NCBI GenBank assembly: GCA_021845945.1
Contig: JAJZRD010000085.1
Location: 1 to 13,669, forward strand
Origin: Chloroflexota bacterium
Lineage (GTDB): Bacteria > Chloroflexota > UBA6077
Direction: 5' to 3'
Length of the DNA: 13,669 nucleotides
Part shown: one piece after another, positions 6,877-11,995 of the stretch
Layout of the letters: each line of letters opens with the position of its first letter
Numbering within the stretch: position 1 is the stretch's first letter
The notes under the pieces: generated by a model
Seen by the model: the letters and a program-made list of their open reading frames with translations, nothing else
The model's database searches: none
Told to the model about the DNA's origin: nothing
Made by a program: the position numbers and the translations under genes

Positions 6877-8019
6877 TTACCCCGCCACGTGAGCCGACGC
6901 CGGCGTCTCCAGCACGATCTTCAGGTGCTGGTTCTGGTTCTGATCGAACTCCCGGTAGGCGTCCGGCGCCTGATCCAGGGGGAAGGTGTCGGAGATCACG
7001 AAACTGGGATCCAGGGTGCCGTCCTGCACCAGCCGCATGAGCAGCGGCGTGTACTTGCGGTGGTTGCAGTTACCCGCCCGCAGGGTCAGGTTCTTCTTCT
7101 GGATCTGATCCAGGGGGAAGTCGTTGACCCTCTCCAGGTAGAGCCCGACGATGCTGAGGGTCCCGGCCTTTTTGACCGCGCCGATCTGCCACTCCAGGGC
7201 CTGGGTAGCGCAGCCGTTGCCGTTGCCGTGGGGATGGCCCACGGCACAGCGGGCATCGAGCCCCACAGCCCCAATGCAGCAGTCCACGCCGTTGCCGCCC
7301 GTCAGCTCCAGGATCTGCTGCACGGGGTCCCCTTCGTCGAAGTTGATCGCCTCGATCCCCCTCTGGGTGGCCACCTGCAGCCGCCCCTCCACGTCGTCCA
7401 CCGCGAAGATCCGCCCGGCATCCATCAGCTTGGCGCTCTCCATGGCCATCAGCCCCACCGGACCGGCGCCGAAGACCGCTACCGAGTCTCCCGGGCCGAT
7501 GTCGGCCAGGTCGGCCGCAAAGTAGCCGGTGGGCAAGATGTCGGTGATGATGACGGCCTGCTCGTCGGCGACCTCGCCGGGGATCCTGGTAGGTCCCACG
7601 GTGGCGAAAGGCACTCTCACGTACTCCGCATCACCACCCTGGTAGCCGCCGGCATCCCTGGGGCCACCGAAGAAGGCGGTGGAGCGGGTGAGGGAGTTGG
7701 CATTCTCGCACTGGGCGTACAGCCCCTGGGTGCAGAAGGAGCAGTAGCCGCAGGCGATCGTGGAGGGCACCAGCACTCGGTCCCCGGGTTTCAGGTTCTT
7801 GACCTTGTCCCCGACCTCGTCCACCACCCCGACGAACTCGTGGCCCAGGATGGTGCCGTCCAGCATCCCGGGCATGGTACCCCTATAGGAGTGGAGGTCG
7901 GTGCCACAGATGGAGGCAAGGGTGACCTTCAGAATCACGTCCTGAGGGTCCTGAATGGCAGGCCTCGGCACGTCCTCGACCCGCACGTCGTGGGGGCCGT
8001 GGTAGACCAATGCTTTCAT
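6877..8019 (-). CDS. Zinc-dependent alcohol dehydrogenase, formaldehyde dehydrogenase-like
   Basis: The protein is a 380-residue medium-chain dehydrogenase. Catalytic zinc ligands are seen at C38 (SICGTDLH) and H60-E61 in GHEFVGVVDEVG. D160 in the FDH-like TDILPTGYFAAD is a candidate third position. The structural zinc site is C90-x2-C93-x2-C96-x7-C104. The Rossmann motif GAGPVG (184-189) is followed by acidic residues at the end of the second strand (VDDVEG, 207-212), which favours NAD over NADP. The long segment with HPHGNGNG (262-269) and GTLSIVGLY (286-294) is typical of the glutathione-independent formaldehyde dehydrogenase-like branch. It probably interconverts an alcohol and an aldehyde; the true substrate is unknown. 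The ATG at 8019 sits behind AGAGAGG and, further up, GAGGAG. It is divergent from the DoxX gene and shares its AT-rich control region. Confidence 0.92.
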   Translation of the reverse strand: MKALVYHGPHDVRVEDVPRPAIQDPQDVILKVTLASICGTDLHSYRGTMPGMLDGTILGHEFVGVVDEVGDKVKNLKPGDRVLVPSTIACGYCSFCTQGLYAQCENANSLTRSTAFFGGPRDAGGYQGGDAEYVRVPFATVGPTRIPGEVADEQAVIITDILPTGYFAADLADIGPGDSVAVFGAGPVGLMAMESAKLMDAGRIFAVDDVEGRLQVATQRGIEAINFDEGDPVQQILELTGGNGVDCCIGAVGLDARCAVGHPHGNGNGCATQALEWQIGAVKKAGTLSIVGLYLERVNDFPLDQIQKKNLTLRAGNCNHRKYTPLLMRLVQDGTLDPSFVISDTFPLDQAPDAYREFDQNQNQHLKIVLETPASAHVAG

Positions 8020-8156
8020 AGCCTCTCTACTCCTCGTCGATACTTGTTGGCTGCGAACTCCGCGTCAGCGAAGGCTCGCTCAGCAGCAACATGCGGGCCA
8101 GGGAGGAGCTACCGGCAGTCGAGGGAGAAGGGAGGATTGCGGGCCCCTTCTCGAAA

Positions 8157-8219
8157 ATAGTTAACCAGGTGATAAATCAGGGAAATCCCTGATAGCGATC
8201 CTATAGTTAACCTGGTAAA
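8157..8219. promoter_or_regulatory. AT-rich operator/promoter region with repeated boxes between divergent genes
   Basis: This AT-rich island stands out from its GC-rich surroundings. Two 14-base boxes match at 13 positions: ATAGTTAACCAGGT (8157-8170) and ATAGTTAACCTGGT (8203-8216), 46 bp apart. Because the mismatch falls inside ACCAGGT/ACCTGGT, the boxes also form an inverted pair (8161-8170 with 8210-8219, nine of ten). Between them is a perfect dyad, ATCAGGG-AAAT-CCCTGAT (8176-8193). TATAGT at 8202-8207 could be a -10 for the DoxX gene. Probably a regulator binds here and controls both genes; the regulator is not encoded in the window as far as I can see. Confidence 0.55.
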
Positions 8220-8296
8220 GTTTCAACTGCCTGGGGTGGGGTGATCCACCCCGAAAGATCACGAAGCGATCGACAGTTCAACGAAGGGAGTCTTCG

Positions 8297-8899
8297 ATGT
8301 TTTCCATCACCAAGCGGCAAACGGTCGTCGAGGATCCGCCTGTCGCGCGGGCTCTGTTCAGCGATACCAGGCTCTCCTGGCTCTGGCTCCTGGTTCGCCT
8401 GTACGTAGGCTACTCCTGGATTACCGCCGGCCTGCACAAGTTCCAGGACCCGGCCTGGATCACGAGCGGTACCGCCCTCAAGGGCTTCTGGGCCAATGCC
8501 GTGGCCGTCGGCGCCAACGGCAAGTCCCCCATCACCTTCGACTGGTACCGCGACTTCCTGACCATGCTCCTCAACGGCGGCCACTACGTCTGGTTCGCGA
8601 AGCTGGTGACCTTCGGTGAGATGGCCATCGGCGTCGGTTTGATCGTCGGTGCTTTCGTCGGCGTCGCCGCCTTCTTCGGCGGGTTCCTGAACTGGAACTT
8701 CATGATGGCCGGCACCGCCAGCACCAACCCGATGCTATTCGCCCTGTCCGTCGGCCTGATACTGGCCTGGAAGACGGCCGGCTACCTGGGCGTGGACCGC
8801 GTCCTCCTGCCCGCGCTGGGCACTCCCTGGCGCAAGGGCATGGCCCTCGGCGGCGAGGCGACGCCTACCGACCGAGCCCAGGCCCCCGGCAGGCCATAG
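8297..8899 (+). CDS. DoxX-family integral membrane protein
   Basis: The protein has 200 residues with four membrane segments, at roughly 26-46, 97-118, 119-138 and 146-170. The first contains the family pattern RLYVGYSWITAGLHKFQDPAW (34-54). FGEMAIGVGLIVG (106-118) and GGFLNWNFMMAGTASTNP (128-145) also match the DoxX/DoxD group. Founding members belong to a thiosulfate:quinone oxidoreductase, and others associate with superoxide dismutase or detoxification, so no reaction can be assigned. The ATG at 8297 follows AAGGGAG by six bases. The gene is single, closed by a strong terminator just downstream and divergent from the dehydrogenase, suggesting shared induction. Confidence 0.85.
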   Translation: MFSITKRQTVVEDPPVARALFSDTRLSWLWLLVRLYVGYSWITAGLHKFQDPAWITSGTALKGFWANAVAVGANGKSPITFDWYRDFLTMLLNGGHYVWFAKLVTFGEMAIGVGLIVGAFVGVAAFFGGFLNWNFMMAGTASTNPMLFALSVGLILAWKTAGYLGVDRVLLPALGTPWRKGMALGGEATPTDRAQAPGRP

Positions 8900-8925
8900 C
8901 TCTCGGTCGAGCACCGCTAGACCCG

Positions 8926-8963
8926 AAGGGGGAGCCGGCAACTTGTTGCCGGCTCCCCCTTTT
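8926..8963 (+). terminator. Strong intrinsic terminator after the DoxX gene
   Basis: The arm AAGGGGGAGCCGGCAAC (8926-8942) pairs perfectly with GTTGCCGGCTCCCCCTT (8945-8961); the innermost pairs must open to make a loop. The descending arm runs into TTTT (8960-8963). It lies 27 bp after the DoxX stop. Confidence 0.9.
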
Positions 8964-9039
8964 CTCCGCCCTCTTCCTTTCGGCTCGCTACCTCGCCAGC
9001 GAACATGAGAGGACCCGCCTAGCCGCTCCTCGGCGCTCC

Positions 9040-9068
9040 TTGACCACTAACCGAGCAGCGAGTAAACT
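9040..9068 (+). promoter_or_regulatory. Sigma-70-type promoter for the kinase/response-regulator unit
   Basis: TTGACC (9040-9045) and TAAACT (9063-9068) are separated by exactly 17 bp, matching the consensus at 5/6 and 4/6. It lies after the DoxX terminator and 46 bp ahead of the kinase start. Confidence 0.55.
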
Positions 9069-9113
9069 TCGAGTTGGTGGGAAGCCTTCTGGTGCAACGG
9101 GGCACGAGGATAG

Positions 9114-10244
9114 ATGCTACGCGGGGCCATCAGGCAGATCGGTCAGATCCTTGTCCGCCATGCCCTCACCACGACCGCTAACTGGCTGGAGGAGAACTCC
9201 GCCCACGTAGTGGAGACGTGGATTGGGCGTATCCGTGAGTCGATGCCGAGCTATGCGCCCCTGATGCGGGAGATGCAGGAGTGGGGCACGCGGAGCCTCA
9301 ACCTGTTGGTGCAGCTGCTGCGGGCCCGGCAGCCCGAAGAGCGGGGGAAGATCACCTCTGAGCTGCTGCGGGAGGGTCGCCAAATGGCCTCCCTTCACCT
9401 GGAGCGCGGCATCCCCCTCTACGAGATCCTGCGGTCGGCCTCCCTCTTCCGGCTCTCGGTGCTCAACGCCGTGGAGAAGATGCTCCGCAGCCGGCTGTGG
9501 ATCGCCTTTCCCCAGGACATTCTTAAGGCCGAGGACATCATCAACGTGGCCCTCGACAACCAGATGTTGATCACCTCCGAGTCCTACCTGGAGGAGCGGG
9601 ATCGGACCATTCAGCAGAGCCAATCGGAGCTGGAGGCGACCAACCAGCAGCTGATGGTGCTGGTGCAGGAGATGCACCACCGGATCAAGAACAACCTCCA
9701 GACCATCGCCGACCTGCTGACACTGGAGATCCACAGCGGCCGCAAGATCCCCACGGAGATGGCTCTGAAGGAGAGCATCTCCCGAGTCCGGAGCATTGCG
9801 GCCGTCCACGAGCTGCTGTCGGCGGAGAACGTACGGGTTGCCGACATCAAGGAGCTGGCCGAGCTGATCACCGAGAACTGCGCCGCAGGCATGGCCGGCT
9901 GCCACGGACGGGTGAAGTGCATCGTCCAGGGAGAGACCATCCTCCTTCCCTCCAAACAGGCCACCGCCCTGGCCCTGGTTATGACCGAGCTGGTGAACAA
10001 TGCCCTGGAGCACGCCTTCGATGGAGAGGGCGGAACGCTTCTTCTGTCGTTGGATCAACAGGAAAACGAGGTTCGGGTATCCGTGCGAGACAACGGCAAG
10101 GGCCTCCCGCCGGGCTTCAAGATCGAGAAGAACTCGAATCTTGGGCTTCAGATCGTCCGCACCCTCGTGACCAAGGATCTCAACGGCACGCTGGAGCTCC
10201 ATTCCAACGGCGGAACCATTGCAACTGTGAGGTTTGCAAGATGA
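9114..10244 (+). CDS. Soluble sensor histidine kinase, HisKA_2 (PdtaS-like) type
   Basis: The protein has 376 residues with no membrane segment. Residues 1-150 are helical and resemble the RsbRD-type N-terminal sensing domain (WLEENSAHVVETWIGRIRES at 24-43; ERGIPLYEILRSASLFR at 97-113). A short coiled stretch (158-185) leads to the HisKA_2 box MHHRIKNNLQT (187-197), with H189 the likely phosphorylated residue. The ATPase domain follows with an N-box TELVNNALEHAF (291-302), G1 DNGKGLPPG (326-334) and G2 NLGLQIV (342-348). HisKA_2 kinases of this kind typically phosphorylate ANTAR response regulators, and one follows with a 4-bp ATGA overlap, so the pair is a two-component system. GAGGA (9106-9110) precedes the ATG with short spacing. 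The signal is unknown; stress or energy status would fit the N-terminal domain. Confidence 0.92.
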   Translation: MLRGAIRQIGQILVRHALTTTANWLEENSAHVVETWIGRIRESMPSYAPLMREMQEWGTRSLNLLVQLLRARQPEERGKITSELLREGRQMASLHLERGIPLYEILRSASLFRLSVLNAVEKMLRSRLWIAFPQDILKAEDIINVALDNQMLITSESYLEERDRTIQQSQSELEATNQQLMVLVQEMHHRIKNNLQTIADLLTLEIHSGRKIPTEMALKESISRVRSIAAVHELLSAENVRVADIKELAELITENCAAGMAGCHGRVKCIVQGETILLPSKQATALALVMTELVNNALEHAFDGEGGTLLLSLDQQENEVRVSVRDNGKGLPPGFKIEKNSNLGLQIVRTLVTKDLNGTLELHSNGGTIATVRFAR

Positions 10245-10822
10245 TGGAGAGTCTGAGGGTCGTCGTCGCCGATGACGAGAGCATCCGATTGATGAGCCTG
10301 AAGACCCAGCTGGAGTCTCTGGGTCTTCAAGTGGTGGGGGAAGCCGTCAACGGCAAGCAGGCAGTGGATCTGGTGCTCCGGCTCAAACCGGACCTGGCGA
10401 TTCTGGACATCAAGATGCCGGAGGTGGACGGCCTCGAGGCCGCCAAGGCGATCGCCGCCGAATACCCGATCCCGGTGATCGTCCTGACCGCATACAGCGA
10501 GCGGTCCCTGGCGGAGAGGGCCATCGAGGCGGGGGTCTTCGCCTACCTCATGAAGCCGGTATCGGAGGACGATCTGCTGCCAACCCTGCTGCTGGCGAAG
10601 TCGCGGTTCCACGAGTTCCAGGATCTGCGAAGGGGAATCAGCGACTTGAGGGAGGCACTGGAGACCCGCAAGCTGATCGAGCGGGCCAAAGGCATCCTGA
10701 TGGAGCGGCGCAACCTATCGGAGGCCGAGGCCTTCCGGCGCATGCAGATCCAGAGCCAGAACGAGAACAAGAAGCTGGCCGAGATCGCCCAGGCGATCAT
10801 CATGGCCGACCGGATGTTGTAG
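10241..10822 (+). CDS. Response regulator with ANTAR RNA-binding output domain
   Basis: The protein has 193 residues. The receiver domain (about 4-120) has the acidic pair D11-D12, phosphoacceptor D56 in LAILDIKMP, T83 and K105 in MKPVSED. A linker helix (124-140) joins it to an ANTAR domain (about 140-190) with LIERAKGILMERRNLSEAEAFRRM, written here as residues 145-168, and the late helix AEIAQAIIMADRML (180-193). ANTAR proteins bind dual stem-loop motifs in leader RNA and prevent intrinsic termination. The first ATG (10241) overlaps the kinase stop and has GTGAGG eight bases upstream; a second ATG at 10244 would shorten it by one residue. A candidate target leader lies 0.8 kb downstream (11631-11723). 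Confidence 0.94.
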   Translation: MMESLRVVVADDESIRLMSLKTQLESLGLQVVGEAVNGKQAVDLVLRLKPDLAILDIKMPEVDGLEAAKAIAAEYPIPVIVLTAYSERSLAERAIEAGVFAYLMKPVSEDDLLPTLLLAKSRFHEFQDLRRGISDLREALETRKLIERAKGILMERRNLSEAEAFRRMQIQSQNENKKLAEIAQAIIMADRML

Positions 10823-10853
10823 GGGCCCTCCTAATAGAAAGGTGTACCTCCCC

Positions 10854-11531
10854 TTGAGCCAGCGAAAGAAGCAGCCGTTCACCGGCACTGCCACCACCTC
10901 CGGCGGGCGTTCCTCCGCAGCCGACTCCAGGGATCGCGACCGGGCCCCCGCCCCTCGGCGCCGCAGGGAGGACAACCGGCGCAGGATCACCCTGGGCATC
11001 GGTCTCGTGGGCGCGATCATCGCCGCGTGGGTACTGGCGATGAGCTTCGGGACCAGCGGTGGCGGCGGCAACAGCAGCGCCTCTCAGCCTCAGCAGAGCG
11101 CGGACACCAGGGCGATCGAGGCGAACGTCGCCAACCTCCAGCAGCGGCTGCAGCAGAATCCCTCGGACCTCGGGGCGATAACAGATCTGGGCAACGCCTA
11201 CTACGACCTGGGCCGCTACTCCGAGGCCATCCCCTGGTACGAGAAGGCGATCCAGGCGGCACCGACCAATACCGACGTGCGCACGGACCTGGGCACCTCC
11301 TACTTCTACTCCGGCAACCTGGACAAGGCCAAGGAGCAATGGTTCAAGGTGCTGGAGCAGGACCCCAACAAGGTGCAGACCCACTACAACCTGGCCGTGC
11401 TCTACTCCCACCAGACCCCTCCCGACATGGACAACGCCGTGAAGGAGTGGCAGACGGTCATCAAGCTGGCTCCAGACTCCGACCAGGCCAAGTCGGCCCA
11501 GAAGCGGCTGCAGGACCTGGGGAAGCAGTAA
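10854..11531 (+). CDS. Membrane-anchored TPR-repeat protein
   Basis: The protein has 225 residues from the TTG at 10854. It has a basic, disordered cytoplasmic N-terminus (1-44, Arg-rich), one membrane helix (about 45-65), a Gly/Ser/Gln linker (66-85), then three tetratricopeptide repeats (about 103-136, 137-170, 171-208) placed outside the membrane. LGNAYYDLGRYSEAIPWYEK (112-131) is a textbook TPR. TPRs bind partner proteins; similar anchored proteins help cytochrome c maturation or envelope assembly, but no partner is evident. AAAGGTG lies nine bases before the TTG. A GTG at 10842 in the same frame would add four residues but lacks a ribosome binding site. It starts 31 bp after the response regulator, so is probably cotranscribed with it. 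Confidence 0.8.
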   Translation: MSQRKKQPFTGTATTSGGRSSAADSRDRDRAPAPRRRREDNRRRITLGIGLVGAIIAAWVLAMSFGTSGGGGNSSASQPQQSADTRAIEANVANLQQRLQQNPSDLGAITDLGNAYYDLGRYSEAIPWYEKAIQAAPTNTDVRTDLGTSYFYSGNLDKAKEQWFKVLEQDPNKVQTHYNLAVLYSHQTPPDMDNAVKEWQTVIKLAPDSDQAKSAQKRLQDLGKQ

Positions 11532-11590
11532 CGATCCAGGGCGGCGGTCCGGGTCTTCTTGCGATCCGTCCAGGGGCTTCGCAGGGCATC

Positions 11591-11618
11591 TTGACAGCCG
11601 CAACTCTGTGTGTATAAT
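11591..11618 (+). promoter_or_regulatory. Near-consensus sigma-70 promoter
   Basis: A perfect TTGACA (11591-11596) and a perfect TATAAT (11613-11618) are spaced by 16 bp, predicting a start near 11622-11626. It is by far the strongest promoter visible in the window, and it drives the structured leader that precedes the NuoE-type gene. Confidence 0.85.
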
Positions 11619-11627
11619 CACAATGAA

Positions 11628-11687
11628 CTGTTTCACCAACGTGGGTGAAGCGACAGAATAACCTGGGGCTCATGCTTAGGGCTCCGG
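11628..11687 (+). ncRNA. Structured 5' leader: candidate ANTAR-type antitermination motif
   Basis: Hairpin 1: TTTCACC (11631-11637) pairs with GGTGAAG (11644-11650) around the six-base loop AACGTG. This loop has A at position 1 and G at position 4, the conserved bases of ANTAR target hexaloops. Hairpin 2: CTGGGGCTC (11663-11671) pairs with GGGCTCCGG (11679-11687), nine pairs including three G-U, around the seven-base loop ATGCTTA. The 3' arm of hairpin 2 is also the 5' arm of the terminator that follows, so the two are mutually exclusive. The second loop lacks the ideal A1/G4 six-base form, which is the main weakness. An alternative is that the promoter and terminator define a small RNA of about 100 nt. 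Confidence 0.5.
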
Positions 11688-11723
11688 CAATGCCTCCCAC
11701 GAGGCGCCGGAGCCCTTTTGTTT
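11678..11723 (+). terminator. Intrinsic terminator within the leader (attenuator)
   Basis: AGGGCTCCGGC (11678-11688) pairs with GCCGGAGCCCT (11706-11716). An inner stem GCCTC (11692-11696) with GAGGC (11701-11705) sits above it, and TTTTGTTT follows at 11716-11723. It lies about 55 bases after the predicted transcription start and 124 bases before the next start codon, the position of an attenuator. It could also end transcription arriving from the TPR gene. Confidence 0.88.
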
Positions 11724-11846
11724 GGTCCAATTTGTGCTAGTTTTCACGAACTCGTCCGTGCAGGACTTCACGAGGGAGTCCGGCGGCTACCAACCCCGGC
11801 CGGCCGAGGGCAGGCAGCAGTCCCGTCACTACAGGGAGGCGTTCTG
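11724..11846 (+). other. Untranslated stretch between the leader terminator and the NuoE-type start
   Basis: There is no convincing gene here, although one frame is open from an upstream TTG. A short stem CACG/CGTG (11745-11748 with 11757-11760) and a repeated TTCACGA (about 11744-11750 and 11768-11774) are visible. They are too short to interpret. A good AGGGAGG lies at 11833-11839 just before the ATG at 11847. Confidence 0.35.
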
Positions 11847-11962
11847 ATGCAGGTGGCGCATGTGGCTCGGCTTCTGGAGGCCGAAACCCTGTCGGCCGGG
11901 GCCAACGGGGGCCCCCGAGAGGATATCCCCATCCTGTCCAGCCGTGACTCCTCCTTCAGGAA
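11847..11962 (+). pseudogene. N-terminal fragment of NuoE-type [2Fe-2S] subunit, frameshifted from the rest
   Basis: ATG 11847 has an ideal AGGGAGG seven bases upstream and encodes MQVAHVARLLEAETLSAGAN followed by GGPREDIPILSSRDSSF. This resembles the variable N-terminus of NuoE-type proteins. The conserved next part, LQESQEAYGYLPREVLARIA, is encoded from about 11954 in the -1 frame. The two frames must have been joined originally, so one base (or 3n+1 bases) is missing between about 11945 and 11957. In the second frame there is a TGA at 11945-11947 and no start codon before the GTG at 11996. No obvious slippery heptamer sits at the switch point, so programmed frameshifting is unlikely. Confidence 0.6.
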
Positions 11963-11995
11963 AGCCAGGAGGCTTACGGCTACCTCCCCAGGGAG

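Noticed and set aside
6835..8160. A 441-codon plus-strand open frame opposite the dehydrogenase gene
   Set aside because: It lies antisense to a complete zinc dehydrogenase with all its motifs, and the translation has no recognisable fold.
9117..10202. A 361-codon minus-strand open frame opposite the histidine kinase
   Set aside because: The plus-strand kinase has all H, N and G boxes and overlaps its partner gene; the antisense frame has no features.
11940..11966. Programmed -1 frameshifting in the NuoE-type gene
   Set aside because: No X-XXY-YYZ slippery heptamer or following stem-loop is apparent at the point where the frames must switch.
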